NCBI GenBank assembly: GCA_021292105.1
Contig: CM037865.1
Span: forward strand, 71,289,356 to 71,353,355
Reading direction: 5' to 3'
DNA from: Anadara kagoshimensis
Taxonomy: Eukaryota > Mollusca > Bivalvia > Arcoida > Arcidae
Length of the DNA: 64,000 bases
Part shown: piece by piece, positions 34,378-44,397 of the stretch
Layout of the letters: each line of letters begins with the position of its first letter
How positions within the stretch are numbered: position 1 is the stretch's first letter
Made by a program: the position numbers and the translations under genes
Notes under the pieces: model-generated
Database searches by the model: none
Told to the model about the DNA's origin: nothing
Seen by the model: the letters and a program-made list of their open reading frames with translations, nothing else

Positions 34378-37300
34378 AGACTTTTGTTGTTATTTAATGG
34401 ATGTAATACCTTAACTGTTAATTATCATGTGAACATTGAATACTGAAACTGAAATTATGAGAAAGGTGAAATTATTGAGCAAATACTAAAAAATCATTAA
34501 AAAGGACTGCAACGATTAGAATTATGCTGTTCTCTAAATCGACAACAAAACATTAACCACACATTAACAGTTCAGATGCATATTTTCTTAGTGTTAATAC
34601 TATCAAAGGACCTAATGTTTCTGTATGATAACCACAGACCTTAAGCTATATAGGTTTAATTAGTTATTCACATTTCGAAATAGACGCCTTGTATTAAAAT
34701 CCATCTAGGCGTTTAGAGCAAAAAGTCATATGGAATAACTCCCCTTTAAACTCCGGGTTACTTTATGTCTTAATTTATTAAAAATAATAAAATCATGACA
34801 TAAAACACATAAACTTACCAAGTTCCTACATTAGACACACATGGTATTGTGGTGTATCCTAATATTGGAAGATGACGCTTTATCGTGACATGTACCTTTG
34901 TGTTAGCGGTAACATTGTGGTAGAGATGTGCCTGTCCATTGACAGTCAGTTTACCAGGAACTATTACAGGGTATGGGTTCAAGTGAGCTGCATCAACGTG
35001 GCCGACTTCTATTGTTCTGTCGTCTGAAATATCGAAATACAAAAACTCAATGTACCATTGTTTTCAACTAATATAAAAGGTTGTTTAAGAATATTTGAAA
35101 TATCTGCCCTGTCAAATGATTAGCATACGCATGTTGTATTGTATGCTGTGTTAGTCTAATGGCCGTCTATATCTACATCTTAAATTAAACCGGAGATTAT
35201 AGGCAAGTAGTTTAATGAGTATAACTCATTAGACATTATCTGGAACGTCTTAATTGTAATTCAATCAAAAACAAACATACTAATCCATTTCCGAATCACT
35301 ATCCAGAAGCAAAGTAAAAACTTTGGAACTGACAAGTTAGGTTAGACACGTGAACTTCCACCAGGGAAGTGAGGCCGGGTGCTCCGGAAGGGTAAGCACC
35401 TCCTGTTTAGCTAGCTACACCCGCCACGTGTGTAATCAAAATTGTGTGAAAGGAACATGGAACTATGAGACGTCAAATATATCCAAGGCAATCCTGGACA
35501 CAGAGACATCAAACTTATCAACAATACTGTGATGACGGCCATAAAACTTTTTGAGGGCCTTGATAAGCCTAGGCTTGCAATATCCCTGAGTCAACAATTT
35601 ATTTGCAAGCAGCCTACTTCGTTGTACAAAGTCCCCGTAGTGGGAACAAGCTCTACTTTAGCGTATTAATTGGGAAACAAATACACCATAAGCAGGAGAA
35701 GCAGGTATATTGCTGCATAAAAAAGGAAAGTTGACAATAGAAAAATTGAAGTCATCACGTTTGTTATAAAGTTTCAAATGTAGCCTTTCCTGTGCGTCAT
35801 AATTCAGTTATAAGTCTAAATATGAAGCAGAACTTGAGGAATCAGTCGTTTCTTTTATTTCAAGCTCACTAGGATAGATGACATTTACATAGTCTCCAAA
35901 TTTAGGATTGTTAAGAGACAGAACGTCATCTATATATCTGTATGTTGAGTTGAATGATTTGGCGACAGTTTTCTCTCCAGATTTAACAAGGTTCTGCATA
36001 AATTCTGCTTCGTAAGAATAAAGAAACAAATCAGCAAGCAATGGTGCACAGTTTGTACCCATTGGTATACCGATTGTTTGCTGAAAAACTATATTACCAA
36101 ACACAACAAATATGTTATCTATCAAAAACTCCAACATTTTGTTGATGGTATCTTCAGTATATTTTTGTTTGGAATCCGTATGGTGCTTGACAAAATAACC
36201 AAAATCCCTGTTCAGCACCAGATATTTGTATCTTGGCTTACCGTTTTTGTAAAAGAATTGATTTTCATTTCCTTTAGCAAATGTTTGTATAACGAAAGTG
36301 TTATCATCAGCCTATTATATGTATTCTAGAAGTGAACAAGTCTTTTACTTTAAATTCAACGTTTTACTTGTTAACATCTGCAAGCAGAAATCACATCAAG
36401 GAAAACTATGTACATGTGTGCAGTGTGGAGTCTCTGGTGCCCAGTACAAACAAATAAACAAACAAGTATAGGCACTATACACGGATTACTGGTTGTTTAT
36501 AGTGCTCCCGTGGCTGCAATCTGTCTAGATCTGGTGCAGCTATAACCCCATTCGGCAACTGGTTCCAGTATATTGTTGCTCTTGGGGGAAAATGAGTGCC
36601 GGTATGCATCAATGGATGTTTCACTTCAAGTGTAATGTTTTCTAGTTTATTGGTGCATGTCAAAAGTCGATAATGAGAAAATTTCTGGACACGTTTTCTG
36701 CTTAAACCTTTCTGTGCCGTGCTGTTTTGTACAGGATATGATGTGAAAACATATTTCTTCATTCACAATATTTTGTTTTTTATCTAACACAAATAAGAAA
36801 CAAATAGCGCACAATTAATTTTAATTTCAGTTATTTTTAATGGTGTCTGTAAAGAAATGTATTTAATATGCATTTCATAACATCTAAAACACATATTTAT
36901 ATATAAACGTTTTTGACATTCGTCTGGTAAAAAAAAAAACTTATGCCCTTTTCCATTGGCCATTCATTACTCTTTGTACTAACTCTGCTGGCTGTATAAA
37001 GGTATCATATAGATACATTATTTAGTTTCATTATCTTTCACTTGTACGTTTTTCTTGTTAAGACATTTCCGTTTTCACAGGCAAGCCGTGAACATTGCTG
37101 ACAGTATAATCCTCATCTCCACAAAATTTTAACCTTCTCGCAAGCATATCTCGTAAAAACTGATGTTTAATAAGTTTGATGTTCAACTAGAAATGTCGGG
37201 CATAGTAACATTTTTTCTTATACAGAACATTCATTATGTTGATCTAGGATTCGGTCTCATTAGGGATCTATTTTCCTAGCTCTGGTAAGTTTTTCAGTTT

Positions 37301-37633
37301 ATTCTCTCAGCGTATGAGTACGGGTTTAGATAAAACAGCGTCAAAACGCCAGGGCTAGACTTTAAAAATTTGAAATTACTCTAAAACAGATAAATCATAA
37401 AACACATATGGACAGACATAAGACAACTAGAATTACGAGCCATATGTACAAATGTTAAGTTGAAATGACATTTAAAAATGTTTTTGTATTTTTACTAACG
37501 TTGTGTGCTACCGTTTCCGCAAGGGATATATGATAATTTACTTACTGCAGTCGGAGTACCTGAATCTAATAGAACAAAGACACCCAGATATGGCACAAAG
37601 CATTAAAATGACGTACTTCAACATGGTTGACAT
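32840..37633 (-). CDS. GM2 ganglioside activator-like secreted protein, copy 3
   Basis: Minus-strand exons: 37546-37633, 34819-35023, 34051-34234 and 32840-32959 (stop). Phases are 1, 2 and 0, and the product is 198 residues. Two in-frame ATGs (37633 and 37624) precede the signal peptide MLKYVILMLCAISGCLC; I used the first. Exon 1 ends RYSDC, the first family cysteine. Exon 2 has AHLNPYPVIVPGKLTVNG and IPCVSNVGT(C). Exon 3 has NYDLCKLL and IPCTCPIMAGTYNLHPSVF. Exon 4 starts GDYHIHATVVEN and ends with CSGFSC, adding two cysteines absent from copies 1 and 2 but shared with copy 4. All splice sites are consensus and the frame is intact. Likely a secreted or lysosomal lipid-binding protein; the ligand is unknown. 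Confidence 0.88.
33013..33046. repeat. (AC)n microsatellite
   Basis: About 17 AC units in intron 3 of GM2A-like gene 3, about 55 bases upstream (gene sense) of the exon 4 acceptor. A longer (AC)n stands at 34324-34376 in intron 2. Confidence 0.95.
33048..33150 (-). mobile_element. Retroelement 3' tail copy, diverged
   Basis: AAAACTGACATATTAAGC, GTGAAGTTCCAATAAGG, AGGGTGTTCTGGAAGGGTAG and TTGCTTACTACATCTGCC follow the family R tail order. It lies in intron 3 of GM2A-like gene 3. Confidence 0.75.
33225..33365. repeat. Foldback with ~30 bp imperfect arms
   Basis: GAAGCGCATTGCTGCCAACTAA at the left pairs with TTAGTTGGCAGCAAAAGGCTTC at the right, with a shorter inner pair (TCGTACGTATGAGAC / GTATCTCGTACGCA). 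MITE-like. Confidence 0.7.
33839..34041. mobile_element. TA-flanked MITE, 203 bp, beside a splice donor
   Basis: Terminal inverted repeats run TACAGTACAGACCTGTC...TTTAACACTGAGC on the left and TATTAAACTTTCGACAGGTATGTACTGTA on the right, bounded by TA, as in Tc1/mariner-derived MITEs. It has no ORF. A relative is at 59223-59440 and a remnant at 16325-16455. The right end is nine bases inside intron 3 of GM2A-like gene 3, directly after GTAAGTAAA. Confidence 0.88.
34235..34818 (-). other. Intron 2 of GM2A-like gene 3
   Basis: Contains a long (AC)n run at 34324-34376 (about 26 units). The rest is AT-rich without a recognised element. Confidence 0.75.
35268..36310 (-). mobile_element. Longest family R retroelement copy, with RT remnant and hairpin tail
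   Basis: In the minus sense it reads: RT-coding region (36310 to 35463), stop codon, then a ~195-base 3' tail ending AGTATGTTTGTTTTT at 35268. The tail has three short stem-loops: GGTGCTTACCC..GGAGCACC, ACTTCC..GGTGGAAGT and CAAAG..ACTTTG, between CACGTG boxes. This is the reference copy for the roughly twenty truncated tails in the window. It sits in intron 1 of GM2A-like gene 3. Confidence 0.88.
35463..36310 (-). pseudogene. YIDD reverse transcriptase remnant (Penelope-like type)
   Basis: About 280 codons stay in one frame from near 36310 to the TAG at 35463-35465, broken only by TAA codons at 35808-35810 and 35658-35660. The RT core includes QQTIGIPMGTNCAPLLADLF and the catalytic YRYIDDVLSLNN, then SYLDL, a NFPF.CSNIP block and KKFYGRHHSIVDK near the end. 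The GIPMG / YIDD type resembles reverse transcriptases of Penelope-like elements, but I could not test the class and no endonuclease domain is visible. The N-terminal half is missing. The two stops and the 5' truncation mean this copy is dead. Confidence 0.8.
36475..36762 (-). pseudogene. C-terminal fragment of a LINE-type ORF2 (uncertain)
   Basis: A 95-residue open frame ends HFPPRATIYWNQLPNG, then VIAAPDLDRL. This resembles the F.PR...WN.LP..V..A.SLD tail that follows the reverse transcriptase in CR1/Jockey-like LINEs. No RT core is seen upstream, and the piece lies just 5' (minus sense) of the family R copy. It is a separate, older insertion or a coincidental match. Confidence 0.5.
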
Positions 37634-37869
37634 GGAGTCGAACTGAATTCTGGCTGTAGAAAGTGCGTCTTGATTTCGGGACAGCTGTCGATCTCAAGCA
37701 TGTGTAACCTCGATTATTGCAGATTTTAAACTTATCGCGATCTTAATAATCTAGATTCTAGGTCTAGGTATTAGTGCATGCATTTACGGTTCTCATTCAG
37801 TATAATTATGTCTATTGAATAAACGTTTCGCCGGCCATGCCTATTATGTTCCGCCATCACAGGTACCAA

Positions 37870-37920
37870 AGCAGTGTCGACGTCACGGCAACTAATGACG
37901 TACTAGTGTCAGTGACGTCA
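37870..37920 (-). promoter_or_regulatory. CRE-like cluster upstream of GM2A-like gene 3
   Basis: A perfect TGACGTCA palindrome at 37913-37920 is accompanied by TCGACGTCAC at 37877 and TGACGTAC at 37896. This is a more GC-rich patch about 240-290 bases upstream of the gene 3 start. CREB/ATF binding is an inference from the motif only. Confidence 0.4.
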
Positions 37921-38303
37921 TTAACGCCACGATTCGGAGTTTTCATTTTTTGCGTGTAATTCAAGCATGCATGCCGGTCCTTTGTCAAAACATTGTGTGC
38001 GTGGCCGGCGATCCGTCAATTCAAGCATTGAAAGATTGAAAGAAATTGAAATTTGCAATATGTAAAAAACATGGTGTATTTTATTATTACTATTTTTGAA
38101 ATTTATTTGGTAGGAATTTAGACTGTTTTGGCGGGAATATCCACAAATACTTGTAAGCAAGATTTTTCTTTCAAAGACACGGGGTTTTACATATTATAGT
38201 TATTTTAAAACGAGAAATACGTTGGGTTATAAACAAAATATTCACAATTTATGTTGGAATTGCCACTTGCAAAATCTTGAAAGTTATTTTTTATATTTAT
38301 GTT

Positions 38304-38353
38304 ATGTGTTACTTTTGAATTTTTATGAAATAATACATTCAAAAGTAGCACAT
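38304..38353. repeat. 50 bp hairpin element, copy 1
   Basis: GTGTTACTTTTGAAT pairs with ATTCAAAAGTAGCAC around a 16-20 base loop (TTTTATGAAATAATAC). A copy in the opposite orientation lies at 63211-63260 and differs at only a few positions. Confidence 0.85.
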
Positions 38354-40309
38354 GGCAATACATTTACAATATTAATATTTGATATTTCTTCTCAGAATTT
38401 GCAACAGGACAATTATGTTAGTATTACAATACTGGTTTTTATTTGGCAACCGCTGGTTCTACCAGTGAACGGCTTAGCGCCATTGATCCCTTCAGAGCGT
38501 TATCTACGCCTTCTTCACGTCACACATTCCGTCAAAGGGTTCAGTCCCGCCTTCTACACAGTCATCGCAAAAAAGTTTTCTAACTTGCGCGACTTGACGA
38601 GCGGTTGACAGCTGAAATGTAGGGATTATTTTTGTCAATAGGTTTTTGTAAAAAGAAAATCAGCGATTGCTAATATATTTATGTAAATTTTGGTATAATG
38701 ATTGAATGAAAAAAATGACTTAAAAATGAAATAGATGGATCTGGGAGTTTGGGATGTAAGTTTTTATATCGTTCCGCACAAACGTTTGATCACGTGACAC
38801 AATGGTAAATGAAAAGTCATTGATACTTATTTTCGAGTCTTGGCTAGACCCGGTCGGGGTCCTGTCTTTTAAGATTTTTTTTTACATCAGTGCGGTGCAA
38901 GCACTCTTAGTAATTATGCAATGATTTAAGATTAGAACTGCCTCTATCTTGTTAGTTTACGATGTTATATTTTTCTATTCAAAATGCATTACGTTTTATT
39001 AAAGATGCATACTTATCCTGTAATGTATATTCACTGTTAAGTTTGACAGTCGTAGAAATAGATTTTCAAACGTTCAAAATAAGGGATGGTTATGGTTATA
39101 CAAAAATACTAAAATTACATTAAAGCTTGCTAGTTTGTGCTTTATGTCGTCACCTTCTAGATTATAGAGCATCATTGAGATAGCACCTTGTTTATTTCAT
39201 ATTGCCAATTTTACGTAGAATGTCTCTTTGTAATGTTTTGCCGATTTTTTATTTGTGTACAAATGTTATGCAAAGTATTTTAAATCTAATTAATGCACAT
39301 GGAAATGAAAGTGTGTTGTACATACTGGTAGATATAGCGGAACGATCTTCAAATTTATGCGTGCAAAACTCGTTTTACTTTGTAATTTTCGGATCCCGAT
39401 ATTTTTCAGATCTTGATCCAGACCGTGGCCTGATATGTAGTTTGTTTGTAGTTTATTATATAGAGTGCTTGGATTGGGAGGTTCAAACATTGTATTGGCA
39501 TTTCCCGATAAAAATTAATGTTTATATTCTTATGATAAAAAGTGATCTTGACTACTTATTATGTGCTGCTTTTTATTACCCTTTATGCACCTTTTTAAAC
39601 TAAAGGTTCATCTTCAGTATATTCAGGAGAAAAACTGGTTAATAAAACATTGCGCTCATAGGTTATGGGCTATTTATGTAGTAAGCTAAAACCATTCATT
39701 GAAATAATAACATAACTGGCAATAAAATCGCCTATTTGCGTTTGTCGTTTCAGAATTTTGAAAATGTGAACGCTATCGATATCCATTTGACTGACTTTCT
39801 AAGCGTACTGTTGGAATTATGTCGGGCAATAAGAATGTTATTGAGTTCAAAGTCACTGATAAGATATACATATGTATGTCAAGACTATATTATATTAAGG
39901 AGTTACAATCAGATCACGCCACATCAGGCCACATGAATGAAAGAATGCAAAACCGACATATTTAAATTATTCTGCTTTGGAACTGATTAATTCCCTCAAA
40001 AACTACCAAAGTATCTACAAATGGTGTCAAGTGGTCATAAAATGTGGCACCGTAAACGACCATCGCTTCTGTTTCTTTTATATTCAAAATTTCAAAACAT
40101 ACTTGTTTGCATATCTATTGTACCTGTATATGTGGTAAATTAAATTGTGAACTTAATTTAAATTTAAGTGATGTCATGGTTATAATTATAACATATTATA
40201 TTGAAATTCACACAATATAGAAGTATAGAATAAATCGCATACGTGTGATTGGTTTACATATGGGAGTCAATCTCACGTGCCACCGACTGATGTTTATCAT
40301 AGATATTTT

Positions 40310-40482
40310 GATTAAACGGGTGTCGGGTGAAGCTAGCTAAACAGGAAGTGCCTACCCTTCCTGAGTACCAAGTCTCACTTCCCTGGTTGAAGTTCATCTG
40401 TTTAACTAATTTGCCAGCTACAAACTTTTAACTATTTTTGGGATTTTAGTTTGAGCATGGATTGGTATATGTGTTTTTTATA
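40310..40482 (+). mobile_element. Retroelement 3' tail copy (family R)
   Basis: Contains GAAGCTAGCTAAACAGGAAG, TGCCTACCCTTCCTGAGTAC, CTCACTTCCCTGGTTGAAGT and TGGATTGGTATATGTGTTTT. It is diverged from the younger copies. Confidence 0.85.
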
Positions 40483-40628
40483 GAACAGTTGAATGTAAAA
40501 ACACATATTTCTCCTCAATGCTATCCTTGGCTCTAATTCCACCTTTTACATCCAACAGGACAATACGTATGTAAGTCATGTTATGTGACTAATGTTAATT
40601 TGCCATTTTCTGGTACAAAAATAGGATA

Positions 40629-40826
40629 CTAAGAAACTGCATCTAATGACATAACTAAACGATTGATCATTGACACGTAGCCGACATCAACGTCTGTTCT
40701 CTCAGCGCTAGCTTCAAAAGGAGGGGGTTCATATTCGGGATTTTCAACTAAACTTTTCAATCCCATTGAATCCACCAGCTTAATTAACCCACGTCTGCTT
40801 CGTGGAATGTGTTTTTGTAAGTTGCA
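40629..40826 (-). CDS. Possible last exon of an unknown protein
   Basis: A 65-codon open stretch follows a good acceptor (CCGTTATGCTTCAG) and ends TAG at 40629-40631. The sequence is hydrophilic and looks more protein-like than surrounding AT-rich frames (LVENPEYEPPPFEASAERTD, then VDVGYVSMINRLVMSLD). No family was recognised. It lies 470 bases beyond the stop of GM2A-like gene 4 on the same strand, so it could be an alternative terminal exon or a separate gene or pseudogene piece. No matching upstream exon was found. Confidence 0.35.
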   Translation of the reverse strand, partial: CNLQKHIPRSRRGLIKLVDSMGLKSLVENPEYEPPPFEASAERTDVDVGYVSMINRLVMSLDAVS

Positions 40827-41102
40827 CTGAAGCATAACGGCACACAAAATGCGATCAATATGTTACGGCCAAATAAAAGCAAGTGACGATCTTATCGAGA
40901 AATCACTTCATACTGACGAAAAATGTGTACTATTGTAAATATGAAAATATAATGTACTTCTTAAATATATGAACGAATTATAAAATTGGAACTGATTTAG
41001 CTGTAAGTCTTAACCTTTTGATCTTTAAACTATAAAACTGATAAAGGTTTGATATTTTATTATCTATAAAATACAAGGACACAGACAACCTTCTTTAGTC
41101 TA

Positions 41103-44100
41103 TTATCTTCTCATAATATTACACAGAAACCCTGTACAGTATGGGTTTTGTATTGTAAGACCATACTGATAACATCCGATCTGCTGGTTGTTGGTTGTAT
41201 CCGTAAGTGTAAATCTGATTTGATAGTCACCCTGCAAAAAAAAAAATAATAATAATAATAAAAAATAAAAAAAGTAAAAAAATGGAAAAAAGTATAAACT
41301 TAAGGTTTAAAAACGGTAAAAACATTTTTCAATGCTCATTTATGTAACTCTTAAATAAAAAAGAGACACAAATCTTAAAAATGCATATGCCAACCGTCAA
41401 AAGCATGGAAAATATTAAGAACACCAGTCAAAACCTTTAATTTATCCTGGTTTGTTGAATATTTTCGTTACTTCAATCATAGTTATTACTAAAAAAATTA
41501 TTCCCATAATTCCAAATTACATGTATCGAACTATTTCAATCCAAATAACCAATCGACCACGAACTCTTAAAACATAGAGGATCTTGCATGAGTGTTTATG
41601 TAATATTGAATTTATTAAACGAGTTGAATAATTTTTTATGCAACGAGCCTTGGCGAGTTGCATAAAACATTATTCAACGAGTTTAATAAATTCAGTATTG
41701 CATAAACACAAATGCAAGATTCTATTTATTATATAATCCGATAAAAAACGAGTTTTTCGTAGATTTAAAAATTGTCTTCTCATTATAAGAAAACAGCTGA
41801 TTGACCGAAACACAACAAATTCACGTAACTGTCTACATGCGCCAAAAGTGATCCTGCTGAAATATTAAAAGTAAATAATAGTCTGTCCGCAGGATACAAA
41901 AACAAAACAAACATTTTTAATTTAAATACAATGTATCTTCTTTTTAGAAGAAAAGTACAAAGTATCGGCTTAAATTAGAATCAACAAGCAGTGTCAAATG
42001 AAACAAACAACTGTGAACTAGGTGTGACGTCACTCTGGAATGACTTTTATGCTTTTATGACGTCATACTCATTCAATACGATTTTTATTGTATGACCGTA
42101 ATGCATGGATTATTGAGTAGATTATATAATAAACTTATTTATCTAACATTAGACTAGTTTTTCTACGAAATACAAGTTTTATCAAACACCTAGATACAGA
42201 ATCTTGTATCACCACACTGTGGTGATACAACATTGGCGGTAAAGTGCACGTGCACGTTATCATTGTGACGTCATTCGGGAGAATGTAGAACAAATGTCAT
42301 AACATAGTTCAGTGGTTTTCTGTGGTAAAATGTATTTTTTTCACACTAAGTATTGTTTTTTTTATTATTTAAAATAACCTAATTGGAAATGTTAGATAAA
42401 AATATTATATACACAGTGTGTAGGTACAACCCTTCGTATCAGGTCTCGTCCTTTTTTCGTAGCTGTATCACTACTCGTCGCGCAAGCGCGACTCGTAGTG
42501 ATACGGCTACGAAAAAAGGACTCGACCTGATACTGAGGGTTGTACCTACACACTGTGTATATAATATGTATTTATACAATAGGTATGCATCGGTATGATT
42601 GTGGTTAATTCTAACTAAGTGGTGCCAGGGGATCATCATCACTGTCACATTTCATTTTTCAAAAGAACACTTACCACTACAAGCCAAGACCACATTCCCG
42701 TTGCAGTCGGAATTCTAAACTGTGAATGCTGAAGAGTATAAGTACCAGCAAGGATTGGACAAGTACAACCGATGTTACTGTTTGTAAGTTGCCATGGGCA
42801 GTTTGTTGTTCCGGTTCTCTTAAAGGCTTGATCCAGAAGTCCACACAAATCATATTCACTTAAATATAAATAAATAAATAAAGTGAAACTTATCTTAAAA
42901 GTAGAAGAAAAATGAAATATAATTAAATACATGTTTTGCAGGTTTACGTTTGACTTTTTTCATTATTTGGAACTAAAATGCTGCTTCTGTGCCTTGTAAA
43001 TTCGAAGAGCGAAAAGATGAGACGATACAAGTCAGTCAGATATGAAAGGTTTTTTTCAATAATTTTAAACACATACGCGATAGTTTTATAAAAGAAAATA
43101 CTAAAAATGCATTTGTATGTTAATACACTTTTAAATTGAAACAAAAGTGAACATAATCGGTATACCTTACCAGCTTCCTATCATGGAGTAGCAGGGGATC
43201 TCCAAGTGTGTCTGGTAATAACCGCCCCACAATGATATGGTTCGTGTTATCTGTACTCCAAGTTTGATTCCTTCTGTCATGTTCCGCATCACCTCGAACT
43301 CAATCGCTGCAGTCAATGTACCCGGCATTTCAACAGGGTACGGACTAACACTGGCACTGTTTACGATAATAGCATCGTTACGTCCACTATCTGTAAAGAA
43401 GGTATATAAACAATACATCTATGAAATTGTACTATATTGCAAATAAGTGTCTTGCACTCAAAGAAATCAAGAGCCGTAAAAAATCGTAAGGCACTACATA
43501 TTATTCCTGTATTATTTTTTGTAGCTCAGCGGCGCTTGGACAAACATTTTGAAACCATTTATTTTTATACAAATAAACACATTAATTATCAAAACCCTGA
43601 TACAATTTTTATAGAACGACCGATTTTAGATGAACAGCTTATTGGTTAGAACGGAAGGAAGTAGAATAGAGTAAAAGAGGTTTACGTCCAAAACAAATTC
43701 GCTTTAGTTTGAGGCGGCTAGTTCAGGGATAGTGAAGTTTACAGAAACCACTAACCTACGACAGAGAACTGACAAACTTTCTTAGTTTGATCGGATTGAG
43801 TGGGATTCTAGTCTAGGCGATTTGAGGCGCTGTGATTTGTCAGCCGGGGCTTTAGACCACTTGAATACCGAGACCTAATATGAGAGTATGAGGTATACTT
43901 GTAGCGATATAATAGAGGGGTTTGTATACATTTCCAGTATCCAGACCAACCGTGCAACTATTTCACGAATGTTATCAGGAACAATCTAGATTTCATGTTT
44001 GTGTTAAAAAGTAATAGAATTTATAGAACTTAAACTGCCTGATTGTCGTGATTTGGGAGAGTAACTACGGGTTGATAATGTATGTACCATTAAAACATCG

Positions 44101-44306
44101 TCTTTGGAACATGGTTACAATGTAAAATATAAACTAAAATCCAAGTTAGTTATTGATAACTTTGTCGACTATTATTAAAATTAACTGAAATTTAAAATAA
44201 CACAAACATTATACTTACTGCAATTGAAATATGTGAATCTTTGATAACCAAAACATCCACAGAGAACAGACACAAAAAGTAACGTTTTGAAAACACTGAA
44301 AAACAT
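41103..44306 (-). CDS. GM2 ganglioside activator-like secreted protein, copy 4
   Basis: Minus-strand exons: 44219-44306, 43171-43390, 42675-42858 and 41103-41231 (stop). Phases are 1, 2 and 0, and the product is 206 residues. The signal peptide is MFFSVFKTLLFVSVLCGCFG, and exon 1 ends TYFNC. Exon 2 has SASVSPYPVEMPGTLTAAIE and a slightly longer loop before IPCYSMIGS(C). Exon 3 has EYDLCGLL, IGCTCPILAGTYTLQHSQF and ends MWSWLVV. Exon 4 starts GDYQIRFTLTD and ends with CTGFLC, the same extra cysteine pair as copy 3. The frame is intact. A TATATAA stands about 85 bases upstream of the ATG. It is most like copy 3; the lipid ligand is unknown. Confidence 0.88.
41580..41721. repeat. Foldback element with ~65 bp arms
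   Basis: GATCTTGCATGAGTGTTTATG...GTTGAATAATTTTTTATGCAAC pairs with GTTGCATAAAACATTATTCAAC...CATAAACACAAATGCAAGATT around CGAGCCTTGGCGA. It lies in intron 3 of GM2A-like gene 4. Confidence 0.9.
42204..42230. repeat. Perfect 27 bp palindrome
   Basis: TTGTATCACCACA-C-TGTGGTGATACAA, with 13-base arms and a single central base, in intron 3 of GM2A-like gene 4. Its GTATCAC/GTGATAC core also occurs within the foldback at 42402-42566. Confidence 0.9.
42402..42566. repeat. Long foldback element, ~80 bp near-perfect arms
   Basis: ATATTATATACACAGTGTG...GTATCACTACTCG on the left and CGTAGTGATAC...CACACTGTGTATATAATAT on the right are inverted copies meeting at CGCGCAAGCGCG. The loop is only about 3-6 bases. 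It ends about 110 bases from the exon 3 donor of GM2A-like gene 4. Confidence 0.93.
43391..44218 (-). other. Intron 1 of GM2A-like gene 4
   Basis: About 830 bases with no recognised repeat, foldback or extra exon. Intron 2 (42859-43170) is likewise empty. Confidence 0.6.
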
Positions 44307-44390
44307 CTTGGAGACTATTTCAATATAAGTGTACCAACATTAAAAGTCAAGAAAAATGTTTTACTTGATGTTTCCTGATCACATCATATG

Positions 44391-44397
44391 TTATATA
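44391..44397 (-). promoter_or_regulatory. TATA-like box of GM2A-like gene 4
   Basis: The minus strand reads TATATAA about 85-91 bases before the ATG at 44306, similar to the spacing in the Kazal gene. Confidence 0.45.

Larger units (their letters stand above)
37634..41102. other. Spacer between GM2A-like genes 3 and 4
   Basis: Contains a CRE-rich upstream segment (37870-37920), a 50 bp hairpin (38304-38353), a family R tail (40310-40482) and one possible coding exon (40629-40826). The open stretches at 38222-38608 and 39202-39603 show no domain, signal peptide or coding bias I can support. Confidence 0.55.

Noticed and set aside
35350-35532. A 60-residue frame with a near-identical product on the minus strand at 48394-48576
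   Set aside because: Both are antisense frames through the tail and ORF end of the same retroelement family, not a conserved gene.
38222-38608. 128-codon open frame on the plus strand
   Set aside because: It runs through a dispersed 50 bp hairpin and a GC-richer patch with no recognisable protein features.
39202-39603. 133-codon open frame on the plus strand
   Set aside because: AT-rich composition, no signal peptide, no domain, no splice context, and no similarity to neighbouring genes.
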